This document shows, one piece after another, positions 1 to 10,792 of a stretch of 64,000 nt of DNA. A model generated the notes under the pieces. The model saw only the letters and a program-made list of their open reading frames with translations. It ran no database searches and was not told the origin of the DNA. This DNA is from Forficula auricularia (taxonomy: Eukaryota; Arthropoda; Insecta; Dermaptera; Forficulidae), in contig JALMQS010000841.1 of assembly GCA_024734495.1 (NCBI GenBank), forward strand, positions 977,626 through 1,041,625. Reading direction: 5' to 3'. Numbering within the stretch: position 1 is the stretch's first letter; each line of letters opens with the position of its first letter. The translations under genes were made by a program, and so were the position numbers.

Positions 1-410
1 ATTATTATTATTTTCATTGTTGTGACTTTTCAATTTAATAAATATTTATTTAATAATTAATTATTTAATCATTATTATTTGATAATTAAATTGAATAATT
101 GTTAAAAATAATTATTAAGATTTTTTTGAGATATAATTGATTCATTTATTTTGATTATTTGATGTCGTATAAAAAAATAGTTCTTATGAAAGTTGTTCAG
201 TTTTTTTTTGTGTAGATTAAGGATTAGGGTTCCGTTTAAAAGACAGAACTTGACCTTGAAATATCCTTGAAAGCTTGTTCTAGGTCGACAAACAATAGCG
301 TAATTTAGTTTCCCCCTCGATAAAAATAAACATTTATTTGAAACTTTTTTTCATATAATGCACTTTTTTTGAGTTATAAGACTGTCTCAAGATAAAAAAC
401 TCACCTGGTA
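1..410 (-). mobile_element. Family A long-TIR element, terminal arm (cut by window start)
   Basis: This is one terminal inverted repeat of a family seen at least eight times here. In its forward orientation the arm begins TACCGGGTGAG, reads through a block matching 'cttgagacagtcttataact', and continues to an AT-rich stretch ending near 'gtcacaacaatgaaaata'. Here it is reversed and ends at the family terminus CTCACCTGGTA. The rest of the element lies outside the window. See 46223-47458 for a complete copy. Confidence 0.8.
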
Positions 411-1076
411 TATTTCTATAGAATCGATTTTTAACAGTTCGATAAAAATCACGGTTTCCATGGTAGGGTTTTTGGGTCAATAAATCGTTCTCAAGATCCC
501 ATCTTCGGGTAAGTTTAATTTGATTGATTTTTCTTAATTAAAGTAAATTATTCACAGTTAAAAAAATGCTAAATTTAGATTCTTAAAAAAAAGGTCTCTT
601 TTTCACTTTTATATCCGCACAGATAAATAATCGACTGGGCCAGATTATTTTTCTCAAAGACCGACTTATTATAAATAAAAATGTACTGTTACGCTTAAGT
701 GATACGTTGAAGGATCTCCGAAAGTTCTTCACCGATTTCTTTGAAATTTTCACACAAAATTCCATTCAAATGTTTTTATATATAGTGTTTTTATAAATAT
801 CACACCTGTGGCATGTAAAAAAAAATGTTTTTTTCGAGGAAACAACGTCAGCGCCTCTCTGGGGGGTAAAAGCAAACAAACAAGATAGCCGATAATAGCT
901 TTTTGGAAAGCTTTCAACTGTCAATATTATTTTAGGTTAAGGGAACAATTTTGACAAGTAATATATAATTTATTTACTGTTTCCTACCTATTCTATAATT
1001 ATTTTTTAAATTTATTTAAATTTTTGATCAAATCAATTTTGGTCAGCTATCATCTATATAAATTTTAACCATAAAA
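411..1076. other. Repeat-derived, no gene seen
   Basis: The left part (about 412-560) is a decayed copy of the family H repeat ('gatcccatcttcgggtaag' block; see 7999-8230). 560-1076 is AT-rich, with a minus-strand open frame (765-583) that has the low-complexity look of repeat DNA. No splice-bounded coding exon was seen. Confidence 0.5.
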
Positions 1077-1077
1077 C

Positions 1078-1135
1078 GAGACGCTCCCCGCCAGGGGCAA
1101 GGTGGCGCCAGGCCGAAGGCTCGGGCGTCAGCTAG
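1078..1135 (+). mobile_element. Helitron-like 3' end
   Basis: A GC-rich island in AT-rich DNA ends in CTAG followed by T (1132-1135), just after a GC-rich segment with short hairpins (GCCAGGCCGAAGGC region). This layout matches Helitron 3' ends (hairpin, then CTRR, inserted between A and T). Related GC islands occur at 12100-12156, 14064-14147, 31210-31306 and 52926-53010. The 5' end of this copy is not clear; it may start near 414. Confidence 0.45.
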
Positions 1136-1293
1136 TATTATATAAATATTTTTCTCCAGATACCTAGGTTTGAATTAAGTATTTAATAAACGTTTTATGA
1201 TAGTTGTGTTATAAACCAATTGTTTATTCATTTATTATAATAAAAAAAAAAAAAAAAAAAATTATTTCAAAATATATAGATATACCTATTAAT

Positions 1294-1915
1294 ATACCGA
1301 GTTTTTTTTTATCTTGAGACAGTCTTATAACTCAAAAACAGTCCATTATATGAAAAAAAGTTTCAAATAAAAGTTTATTTATATCGAGGGGGAAACTAAA
1401 CTACGCTATTGTTTGTCGACCTAGAACAAGCTTTCAAGGGTATTTCGAGGTCAAGTTCTGTTTTTAAATAGAAACATATATTTTTCTGTACATATTCTGA
1501 ACCTACAAAAAAAAACTGAACAACTTTTATTAGAATTATTTTTTTATATGACTACAAATAAAAAAAATATTAAATCAATTATATCTCAAAAAATCTTAAT
1601 AATTATTTTTAACAATTATCAAATAATAATGATCAAATAATTAATTATTAAATAAATATTTATTAAATTGAAAAGTCACAACAATGAAAATAAGTGTTTA
1701 TAATGATTTTAAAACTTCATTATACACAGATTTAAGAGATTATTTTCTACTTAATTGAACTACTTAAAATTCGTGAGCTTAAAAAAGTTCCAGTAGATAG
1801 TTAACTTATATTGTATTACCATAATAAAAATGGAGGATTTTTTTGTTGAAGAAAGAATTGAAATGGTCTTAATTTATGTGATGGGGGGGGGGGGGGGGAT
1901 CTTAAAAATTATGAT
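1294..1915 (+). mobile_element. Family A element: left arm plus start of internal region
   Basis: It starts at the terminus 'taccgagttttttttt' and runs through the conserved arm to the internal region ('atgaaaataagtgtttataa' at about 1684). The internal region encodes, in other copies, a helix-turn-helix-like fragment. The copy stops at a G homopolymer near 1882-1897, and the right arm is missing. Confidence 0.75.
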
Positions 1916-2699
1916 GTCACAAAAGTCAAATTAAAAATTTCAAATATATTTTCAATTATATTTTTTAAAATTCAGGTTATTATTATTCTAACCTGAAAAT
2001 GTTGATAAAATATGGTAAAGACAAAAAATGTCTACAATTATTAAATTATAGGGTATAAAAGTGATAGTGTGACGTCACAATACAGGGGGACTTAATTAAC
2101 TAGTGTGACGTAATTTAATTAGTGGTCATTCAATTAAAGCTTGTAAGTAATTAGGGGAAATAAATTTATAGAAATATTCGAGAGAGGGCAGAGGTGTCGT
2201 AAAGTCACGTGATCTGCTTTATTATACGTAATAACAATACATCTAGAGAAATAATTGTAAGTACCTATAATCAGAATTGGTTTGATCGAATTTGTATTAG
2301 TAATATGAATTAATGAAAGAATTTGTATTCGGTATATATTTGCATAAATATGTAAGTCTTTAGTGAAAGGTTTCAATCAGATGAGTAATAAACTAAATTT
2401 ACTCGGCAAACAAAGAACAAATAAATAATATGGAAATATTATTCTGCAAATTAGGTATTTATTATTCCTCAAGAGTTTTCTCAAAGAGAACAAATAAAAT
2501 TGACAGGTGGCTGAAAAGTGAAAGCATACCGCACATAATAAACATGTTTGTTATTTACTGATTTCATTCAGGTAGATAATATGTATTTAGTATTTAGGCC
2601 TTACAGCGGGCGGCATCTCGGGATCCTCAAAAATTAGCATTCTTCACCACCAGAAATATTTCTAAAACGAAAATATTTTTACACAATAAACTAAGAAAA
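1916..2699. other. No gene recognised
   Basis: AT-rich DNA without a recognisable gene or repeat match inside the window. A minus-strand frame at 2376-2134 (80 codons) has no splice context or family resemblance that I can see. Confidence 0.4.
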
Positions 2700-3390
2700 A
2701 TAAGCTGACGTGTTCTGATGTGGCCATCCACTTGACTTTACCATACAACCTGGCCCCTCACTTATATGTAATATTTAATAAAATTAATTATAATCATGTA
2801 GGGGGGGGGTTAGTTTTTGCATTTTTAAACTCCTAGGGGTACACTGATTATGTATACAAAATTTGGTTGAGTTTGGTACAAGAGCCTAGATTTTAATTTT
2901 TGCCCCCCTCCCCCCTTTGGGCGGTTAGTTTTTGCATTTTTAGACTTCTAGGGTCCCACTGATTATGTATACAAAATTGGTGGTCAAATGGCCTAGATTT
3001 TTAATTTTTAGCCCCCCTCCACCCCCCTTAATTTTGGGTCGATATGCACCAAAATCTAATCAGCTCTTAATCACAATGGACCAAAACTACCTGTGAAATT
3101 TGGTTTCGATATTCTGACTATTTTTTGAGCTAGCTTGCCCACAAAATTTGCTAACGCACAGACTAACTAACAGATATTTTGACAAAAAATTATTATCTCG
3201 AAAAATATAATTTTTTCGATGTTCACTTATTAGGGCTTTTTTGTAGAGCGGAAATGCCATGGTTTCGCTCAATTTTTTTAATCGAAATAGTATCAGCCGT
3301 TTTTGAGATATTTAGAAAAAAAGAAGGAAAAAACACTTTTTTCATGCATGATTACAATACTTGACCATACCCTGTATGGTAAAGTAATAA
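2700..3390 (+). mobile_element. Family C element, copy 1
   Basis: Family C starts 'aagctgacgtgttctgatgt', carries ACTTTACCATACA near its left end and TGTATGGTAAAGT near its right end, and is 0.7-0.9 kb long. The body has repeated C-rich phrases ('ccccctcc') and a conserved right half ('gacaaaaaattattatctcg'). This copy ends 'ccctgtatggtaaagtaa'. Other copies are at 14429, 27356, 59034 and 60195. No transposase frame is present, so it looks like a non-autonomous DNA element. Confidence 0.75.
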
Positions 3391-3837
3391 AATGACATTC
3401 CTTCTTGGTAAGATTGATGTTCGGTTTTTGAATAACTAATAATTAGTAATCGAATATATTGTTTTGTAGAAGTCAAAACTCTTTAGCTATAAATGTAGCG
3501 AATTTCATATTTTAAAAAGAGGAATATAATTCGTTATTAGTTTCATTTATCACTATGGATATTTATAATTTGACACGTTCACAAAGATTCGCCTAAAAAA
3601 ATGAGTTGTTGATCCATAGCCACCTCCTTTTTTTTCAAAGTCGGTTAATAAAAAGAAATCAATGACGTTGTCCTCTGTTTGAATCAAATAAACATATACA
3701 AATACATATTTAAACATATTTACCTAAAAATATCCGAATATTCTAAAACTCGTCAGTTTTTGCAGACACCTTTCATTCTATCATGTTTATAATAATAATT
3801 ATATTCATAAGAATTTTGCTAGCTTGGTGTGAACTGG
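3391..3837. other. No gene; fragment of family D end
   Basis: Nothing coding is seen. About 3612-3650 ('cacctccttttttttcaaagtcggttaa') is the end of the family D repeat, which terminates in AAGTCGGTTAA (also 16690, 49446, 49709). Confidence 0.4.
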
Positions 3838-3920
3838 ATATATTAATTTTTTATTGTTAAAGGATAACTAAATTGAATTGCTTCTTTCCAGTAATTTATT
3901 TTATTATTCAAATGGTTAAT

Positions 3921-3966
3921 CTAAATATTTCGAGAGCGCTTTCGGCATCTCTTCCTCAGTGGAAAC
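3921..3966 (-). ncRNA. Hammerhead-like motif HH1
   Basis: On the minus strand: CTGAGGA core, extra A, stem II closing with TCTC, then GAAA and TATTT. Stem I is weakened compared with HH2 and HH3, because TGG has become TAG. It is probably a decayed copy. Confidence 0.5.
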
Positions 3967-4720
3967 TGTGGGACCACACAATAGGCAAGTCAGTGAGTTA
4001 TTATTAATTACAGATGTCAAAAGGTACTCACCCACCTTCTAATTTACTAATATTAACATATTAATTAGCATGGTTTCCCATCTAGTCTGCTTATAAGTAT
4101 TTCAAATCAAAATTTCTAATATAATATATTCACAGAATTACATTAAAAAAATAATATATTAAGGATATATATATATTTCTATATATATAAAGTTTTATTT
4201 ACTATATAAGATTAATGAATTCTATTATTGTTTACTACATTGTTACCCATGTAAACAGTAAACAAACGGAAATTAGTTACTCTATTTCTTTTGGTCTCCC
4301 CAAATTTGGCCATTTTATTTCAATCAACTCAGATTTTTATATAAATATATCGAGTTTTTGTTTCTACTTCCTTTTCAAGATGATGGCTAAACAAGAAACA
4401 GGCTATTAGTTGGATGGAATTAAAATTGCATGGGTTTTTCTAACTTTGAAATAGTATTTGTAATTACTTCAGCCCCCCCCCCCAGTTCCCATACCCATTT
4501 TGGATAGTTTATTTTCTTTGTTAAATGTTTTACAGTGCTTAAAGGCTAACTGTGAAAGATTTGGTCCAAATTGGACAGAGTTTATTTAAAATTTTAGCAG
4601 GAAAGACCACTATTAAAGACAAACATAGAAAAACAATTAATATAATAATTTTTTATTGTTAAAGGATAAATAAATTGAATTGCTTCTTTCCAGTAATTTA
4701 TTTTATTATTCAAATGGTTA

Positions 4721-4766
4721 ATCCAAATATTTCGAGAGCGCTCTCGGCATCTCTTCCTCAGTGGAA
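4721..4766 (-). ncRNA. Hammerhead-like motif HH2
   Basis: Minus-strand order: stem I strand TCCA, core CTGAGGA, one extra A, GAGA...TCTC stem II, GAAA, short palindromic stem III (UA), U-U, then stem I strand TGGA. Every helix of a type I hammerhead is present. The motif is mirrored by HH3 in the other palindrome arm. Confidence 0.6.
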
Positions 4767-5129
4767 ACTGTGGGACCACACAATAGGCAAGTCAGTGAGT
4801 TATTACTAATTACAGATGTCAAAAGGTACTCACCCACTCCCCACCAATGTGCCGACCCCATCAGTTTGTACAGAACATTGATAAAAGCTTGATTATACAA
4901 CACACACATACATATATATATACATACATATACAAATTTAAATGAGATAACATACAAATATATACAATTATTTACATCTCATATGTATGTGTGTGTTGTA
5001 TAATCAAGCTTTTATCAATGTTCTGTACAAACTGATGGGGTCGGCACATTGGTGGGGAGTGGGTGAGTACCTTTTGACATCTGTAATTAGTAATAACTTA
5101 CTGACTTGCCTATTGTGTGGTCCCACAGT

Positions 5130-5175
5130 TTCCACTGAGGAAGAGATGCCGAGAGCGCTCTCGAAATATTTGGAT
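5130..5175 (+). ncRNA. Hammerhead-like motif HH3
   Basis: This is the plus-strand counterpart of HH2: CTGAGGA at 5135-5141, GAAA at 5163-5166, and stem I TCCA/TGGA at 5131-5134 and 5171-5174. Because HH2 and HH3 face opposite ways, a transcript from either strand would carry one sense motif. Confidence 0.6.
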
Positions 5176-6130
5176 TAACCATTTGAATAATAAAATAAAT
5201 TACTGGAAAGAAGCAATTCAATTTATTTATCCTTTAACAATAAAAAAATTATTATATTAATTGTTTTTCTATGTTTGTCTTTAATAGTGGTCTTTCCTGC
5301 TAAAATTTTAAATAAACTCTGTCCAATTTGGACCAAATCTTTCACAGTTAGCCTTTAAGCACTGTAAAACATTCAACAAAGAAAATAAACTATCCAAAAT
5401 GGGTATGGGAACTGGGGGGGGGGCTGAAGTAATTACAAATACTATTTCAAAGTTAGAAAACCCATGCAATTTTAATTCCATCCAACTAATAGCCTGTTTC
5501 TTGTTTAGCCATCATCTTGAAAAGGAAGTTAGAAACAAAAACTCGATATTATTTATATAAAAATCTGAGTTGATTGAAATAAATGGCCAAATTCAGGGAG
5601 ACTAAAGAAATAGAGTAACTAATTTCCGTTTGTTTTACTGTTTACATGGGTAACAATATTAGTAAACAATAATAGAATTCATTAATCTTATATAGTAAAT
5701 AAAACTTTATATATATAGAAATATATATATATCCTTAATATATTATTTTTTTAATGTAATTCTGTGAATATATTATATTAGAAATTTTGATTTGAAATAC
5801 TTATAAGCAGACTAGATGGGAAACCATGTTAATTAATATGTTAATATTAGTAAATTAGAATAAATAACAAATCTCAAGGTATGTTTAATAATTGTTTATA
5901 ACGTGTTATTAACGTAATGTTACGTCCGGTCTAAAGTAAAACCCTTTTAAATATAAAATATATGTGTGAAAATTTAAATAATTGTTTCCAAATTAAAAAA
6001 TTGATAAAAATTTTACATTTAATTTTTTTTTTCACGAGAATAGTAGATTTGTCGAATTTTTTCAAAATGAAGATGGAGGTCGTCAAGCTTTTGAGAATTT
6101 AGACTATCAAATAAAATGATATATATATAT

Positions 6131-6692
6131 ATATAGGGTGTTTTTTTTAAAGGTTCCTAACTTTAAATTAAAATAAAACAAAGAAAAATATTTTTAATAT
6201 CAATGAAACTGGATTTTTTGGAAAGATAATTTTATGTCATTAATATTTGAATATGATTTGGGCCATGTGGGCCGCAACGGCTAGCGCCTAGATGGCTTAA
6301 TCTGGATTTCCAATTTTCACCCACTTTTCGCAGCAATTGCGGCCGTATTTCGCCAATATTTCGCCGAATGTTGTGTTCCAAGTGTTCAATCGTCTCTGGT
6401 TTGTTAGGCTTTGGGATATGTCAAGTCACTTGTCTAGGCAGATAAACCAGAGACGATTGAACACAACATTTGGTGATTGCAATTGCTGCGAAAAGTGGGT
6501 GAAAATTGGAAATCCAGATTAAGCCATCTAGGCGCTAGCCGTTGCGGCCCACATGGCCCAAATCATGTTCAAATATTAACGACATAAAAATATCTTTCCA
6601 ATAAAGTCAGTTTCATTGATATTAAAAATATTTTTCTTTGTTTTATTTTAAATTAAAGTTGTAAACCTTTAAAAAACACCCTATATATATCA
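6131..6692. mobile_element. Foldback MITE inside family E palindrome
   Basis: Its termini are 'tatatagggtgtttttttt' and the reverse 'aaaaaacaccctatatata'. The arms are almost fully complementary down to a loop near 6400-6445, with inner arms such as 'caatcgtctctggttt' and 'aaaccagagacgattg'. The 61-codon frame at 6337-6522 is an artefact of the palindrome. Confidence 0.75.
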
Positions 6693-7239
6693 TTTCATTT
6701 GATAGTCTAAATTCTCAAAGGCTTGACCTCCATCTTATCATATTTTCAATTTTCACACATATATATTTAAAAGTGTTTTACTTTAGTCCGGAGGTAACAT
6801 TACGTTAATAACATGTTATTAACAATTATTCTAATTATTAAACCTACCTTGAGATTTGTTATTTATTCTAATTTACTAATATTAACATATTACTTAGCAT
6901 GTTTTCTCTGGTCCCCGTCTAGTCTGCTTATAAGTATTTCAAATCAAAATTTCTAATATAATATATTCACAGAATTACATTAAAAAAATAATATATTAAG
7001 GATATATATATATTTCTATATATATAAAGTTTTATTTTCTATATAAGATTAATGAACCTCTATTATTATTTACTACATTGTTACCCATGTAAACAGTAAA
7101 CAAACGGAAATTAGATACTATATTTCTTTTGGTCTCCCCAAATTTGGCCATTTTACTTCAATCAACTCAGATTTTTTTTATTTTTTTTATTTTTTTTTAT
7201 TTTATCTTAATTTTTTTTAAATTTGTTGTTTTGATTTTT

Positions 7240-7325
7240 GTAGAGTTAATGTGAATATATTGGCTGGCAAAATGGGTGTGTGCCCGATGCCAATAAATAA
7301 TATAAAAAAAAAAAAAAAACTCAAT
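7240..7325 (+). mobile_element. LINE 3' UTR fragment with poly-A
   Basis: A short block ('ttggctggcaaaatgggtgt', then 'gccaataaataatat') ends in a run of about 15 A and interrupts the palindrome arm. The reverse arm at 5489-5600 lacks it. This looks like the extreme 3' end of a non-LTR retrotransposon that inserted with 5' truncation. Confidence 0.5.
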
Positions 7326-7401
7326 TTTTTTATAAATAATATCGAGTTTTTGTTTCTAACTTCCTTTTCAAGATGATGGCTAAACAAGAAACAGGCTATT
7401 A

Positions 7402-7998
7402 GGTAACATAAGTACAAACATCAAACTTACCAACAAGAAAGAATGTTATTTACGTTTATTCTGTTCATTTTTATATATACGAAAAATAATTTTTCTCCAA
7501 AATCAAGATTATTATAGAGTAGCTATCTACCTATAGATAACTAGGTTTCAATTTTGGGGAAAAATATATTTTGATAGGTTTTTTTAATTTTTAATTACAT
7601 AATTATTAACAGGTAGTTGAATAAAAATGAATCATGTGGTTGAATCAAAACAAAACAAGTGGTTGATAAAATAAACAATAATTAAAATTAAAAAAAATAC
7701 AAAGCGAAAAGCTCTCAGTCGGCCAGAGGAGGAGGTATTTATCATAATTTAACCCTGCCAAGTCTTGTGTAAACAGAGAATAGACACAGAGTGGACAAAC
7801 AGACACACACCACTTCACCTTGGATATACAACTACTATAGGTATATATCATTTAACGAATTCTACACAAGAGTCACGAAATATCTCTCACGCATTTTAGA
7901 CCCTAGAACAGTCAGTGATGGCGAACCTTTTGAGTTTGGTGTGTCAAAATTCAGGAAAAACCTGACTTAACTCGGCTGATGTGTCACATCTAGAAATC
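7402..7998. other. No gene; hAT-like terminus at about 7909-7990
   Basis: No coding region is supported. The block starting CAGTGATGGCGAACCTTTTG (7911) resembles hAT superfamily ends (CAGnGnTGGCGAACC), but no partner end or transposase is visible, so only a fragment is called. Confidence 0.4.
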
Positions 7999-8230
7999 TA
8001 GTCTTATTAAACAAGCAAAAATTGTATATACCTATATATCCTATAACAATCCAATCGGTTTCTCGAAAACGGCTCTAACGATTTGGATGAAATTCACGGG
8101 TTAGGAGGGTTTTGTGTTAGACATTCGATCTGTCACGGTCTCATCTTCGGCTAAGTTTTTTTTTGATAAGTTTTTTGTTAATTGAAATAATTATTCACAG
8201 GTGGTTGTCTCGATAAAAATGTATATTTAC
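7999..8230 (+). repeat. Family H interspersed repeat
   Basis: It starts near 'tcttattaaacaagcaaaaa' and contains 'ggctctaacgatttggatga' and 'gtctcatcttcggctaag', ending near 'attattcacaggtggttg'. Other copies are at 9500-9695, 19440-19690 and 25020-25230 (all reversed), with fragments at 412, 31780, 45396 and 47820. It may be the 5' part of a Helitron-like family; no coding content. Confidence 0.6.
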
Positions 8231-8239
8231 ATTTTTATT

Positions 8240-9127
8240 CAATTACCTTTTAATTATTAATTGGTTTTTTTAATTTTATATCCCACTAATAGATCATTAC
8301 AAATATTATATATATATATATTAAAAGTTAGACATTTTAATTGTTTAAAAATCGAATTTTTAAATCCCACAAACGTATTTTTCTGTATTAAAATTTAGCA
8401 ATTTAATTGATAGACTCAAAAATTGTTATTTAATTAAAAAATTGTTATACGGTATTTATTTATATACCTATACATATATATATACACATAATTTTCTAGT
8501 GGCCCACAGATTATGTATTAGTATAGGTATATAAATAAATTCCGTATAATTAATTTTTTTTAATTAAATAACAATTTATCGAGTTTTATAATAATATATT
8601 AATAATCAGTAGAGATTGTGGTGCAGTATCCTTAACTCATAGTAAATCCATATTAAATAAAATATCTATTTACTCTTATCTTTTTTATAATATATTAAAT
8701 TGGCAAATTCTAATATATATAATCATATTTCTTATTAACTCTGTGGGATTTTATACTCAAATGTATAAACAATTAAATTGTTTATTAAATTTTATTAAAC
8801 CAATTATTTTACATTAATTAATGTATACATTGTATTTTGCTTCGATTCCGGAGATTACTTCTCCACCATCGAGTGTCCTTATTTATCTTTAGTCCTTGTT
8901 TTTAATAAGAGGAAAAATCTAATTAGATAAAAAAACCTCTTTTCCGATAATTATTTCAATTCCATTATTCCCCAATCAAGTCGATTGGTTTTCCGCCTCC
9001 TCCAATTCCCAAGTTCAATCCATTAAATTGTTTAATTTTAATATACATATATATATATTAATATTTGCTATAACCTATTAGTGGGTTTTAAAATTAAAAA
9101 ACCAATTAAAAATAAAAGATAATTGAA
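8240..9127. mobile_element. TIR element with about 75-bp ends, carrying a nested short element
   Basis: The left end ('accttttaattattaattgg' ... 'cccactaatag') is mirrored by the right end ('ctattagtgggttttaaaat' ... 'ccaattaaaaataaaagata'). The inside is AT-rich and non-coding, apart from the short element at 8785-9022. A related end (CCCACTAATAG) recurs near 37645 and 37770. Confidence 0.6.
8785..9022. mobile_element. Short retroposon-like element, copy 1
   Basis: The core (8795-8994) is almost identical to 37387-37585. Copy 1 is flanked by an apparent 13-bp duplication ATTAAATTGTTTA (about 8772-8784 and 9023-9035). The element contains GCTTCGATTCC, which is close to a pol III B box (GGTTCGANTCC). 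No clear A box or poly-A tail is seen. It could be a small SINE or a MITE. Confidence 0.55.
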
Positions 9128-9137
9128 AAAAAAACGT

Positions 9138-9440
9138 AAAAAAACGTCCCCATTGTGTATGTGTGAACTTACCAGTGAGGGGCTCAATCATGTACTGCTT
9201 GAATGTGAGCTAAACAAAAAGTGGACACAATTGCTATACTGTGAAATCAACGAAAGTGTAAAATTCCCACTAAATAGTGATTATCTTTTGTCCTTGTGTG
9301 AGTGCAGTGAAAATGTTGTGATGGCTCTTCGAGAGATTTGTACTAAGGGCTAGTGTAAATATTTAAAATTATAAAATAATACAAAGAATGTGATTGGCTA
9401 AATGGTTCTGACCAAAAGCCAGGAAAGGGGAAAAAACGTA
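9138..9440 (+). pseudogene. 3' fragment of a non-LTR retrotransposon ORF
   Basis: The frame ending at 9351 encodes about 70 residues with SPLCMC, HVLLECEL and a C-terminal tail. This is the cysteine/histidine C-terminal pattern (C-x-C...H-x4-C) found after the reverse transcriptase in several LINE clades. The 5' part is missing. The 3' UTR has 'ggctaaatggttctgacc' and an A-rich end. It is a dead 5'-truncated copy. Confidence 0.55.
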
Positions 9441-9499
9441 AAAAACTTTTTTATTGAGATTTTCATCTATCAATAATTACTTTAATTAAGAAAAGATCA

Positions 9500-9695
9500 A
9501 TTAAGATTAAATTTGTCGAGGTCCAGACCTAGCCAGATTGTTTTCTCATCCTCAAAATTTGTTAATAGAATTTGTTTCATCAAAATCGGTAGAGCCGTTT
9601 TCAAAATAGAACTAAGATACAAACAAATAAATATATAAATATATAAACAAACAATTTTTGCTCGTTTAATAAGAGTAGATTTATTCAAAAACAAA
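9500..9695 (-). repeat. Family H repeat, reversed
   Basis: It matches 7999-8230 in reverse, with 'agagccgttttcaaaataga' and 'ttgctcgtttaataagagta'. No coding content. Confidence 0.6.
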
Positions 9696-9709
9696 ACCTA
9701 ATTATTCTT

Positions 9710-9905
9710 TAATTCGCCGATTGGTTCCGTATAAATTTCATTGGTTTTGGACCTTTTTTGTTATGTATGTTCACCCATAACTTCTTTGTTTATATACTGA
9801 TTTTGATGAATTTTTCTTTATTGGAAAGGGGATACCTTACGGGTGGTCCCATATTAATTTGGTCAAGTTCTGATGATATGATCGATGACAAAATAACTAA
9901 ACTAA
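9710..9905 (+). repeat. Family D fragment
   Basis: It shares 'ggaccttttttgttatgtat' and 'gttcaccca' with the complete family D copy at 49446-49709, and 'catattaatttggtcaagttctgatgat' in reverse with 16390-16440. No terminus is present. Confidence 0.45.
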
Positions 9906-10339
9906 ACCCATATCGATCCATGGAAATCTCGAAATAATCGAAATTATAATAAATAAAATCTTTATAAAAACAAAAAACAATCTTAAAACGTTCATTTAAA
10001 ACCCGCTAACGTTTCGAGATAATTTCTCTATTAATAAATTGAATTTTATAATCAATTTCTGATTCCTTCTTTGTTTGTTTCTAGGATAGGAAATAAGTGA
10101 GTGGTTGGATCTAGGGTTTTATTTTAGGAGGTCATTGACCTCAATGTGTGTGTGGTGGGGGGTGGGGGGGGGGGGGTCTTTCTCTCAGTTCATGAATAAG
10201 TGAAGGTCTAGGCCACGTGGCCTAAGGCTTAATCTTTTACTGCAATACAACTTTATATTAATCGATACGCTCGGGCAAGCTTTGCCTTCCGGGCGGGCTC
10301 AACTATTGATTTGTTTTTTAATTAACATTTTGAAATGCG
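9906..10339. other. No gene; possible decayed hammerhead-like block
   Basis: On the minus strand near 10003-10045, 'TCTCGAAACGTTAGCGGG' follows a GAGA...TCTC helix and resembles the second half of HH11, but the CUGANGA part is lost. The rest is AT-rich with a G run at 10156-10174. Confidence 0.3.
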
Positions 10340-10492
10340 AGCTAACCAGGGGACCCGGGTTCGAATCCGACTCGAGGCATCCAGCTAAAATCTGACCCCG
10401 GGGTAGAGACAAATTTAAAAAAAATATAACTCAGTATCGTAATTAGGCTTATGGCTAGAAAGGCCGAAAAGCCAACAAAAAAAAAAAAAAAA
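10340..10492 (+). mobile_element. tRNA-derived SINE, copy 1 (5' part decayed)
   Basis: It has the B box GGTTCGAATCC followed by the family body ('gactcgaggcatccagctaa', 'aggccgaaaagcca') and a poly-A tail. The A-box end is poorly preserved. Copies 2 and 3 are at 14551-14719 and 30233-30415. Confidence 0.75.
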
Positions 10493-10572
10493 ATTTGAAA
10501 TTGTTTTTATAAAATGTTTTTTTTTTAATTTTATAGCCCACGTCGGTCTCGTCGCGCAAGCCGATTATAATA

Positions 10573-10738
10573 AGATATAGACGAGGGGTGTACCGAGACT
10601 TAAAATGCGTACACCTACTTCCACTTCCACTTTCATTTCCAAGTAGAAGACAATAATAGATGACAATAGATTATCTAATGAATTCCAAAGACGCTGTACA
10701 CCTAATTCCAATCTCGGTTTCACCCTGAGATATAGATA
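10573..10738. mobile_element. Family F MITE, copy 1
   Basis: The termini CGAGGGGTG and a decayed CACCCTGAG enclose 'gtacacct' repeats in inverted orientation. Better-preserved copies at 35230-35477 and 61793-61945 end in CGAGGGGTGAACC and GGTTCACCCCTCG. Confidence 0.6.
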
Positions 10739-10792
10739 AATATAGACAGTATCAATCAAGGGTCGTTATTTTTACTATTTAATTTATATATA

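Larger units (their letters stand above)
3838..7401. repeat. Nested palindromes (family E), two dyad centres
   Basis: Two large inverted repeats overlap. The first has its dyad near 4965: 4037-4955 is matched in reverse by 4980-5865. The second has its dyad near 6420: 5489-6405 is matched in reverse by 6440-7401. So one arm is present three times, alternating in orientation. An extra partial copy (3838-4036) precedes them. Three hammerhead-like motifs lie in the arms. Arms differ by scattered substitutions and small indels, so the structure is not a fresh assembly artefact, although misassembly should be considered. Confidence 0.85.
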
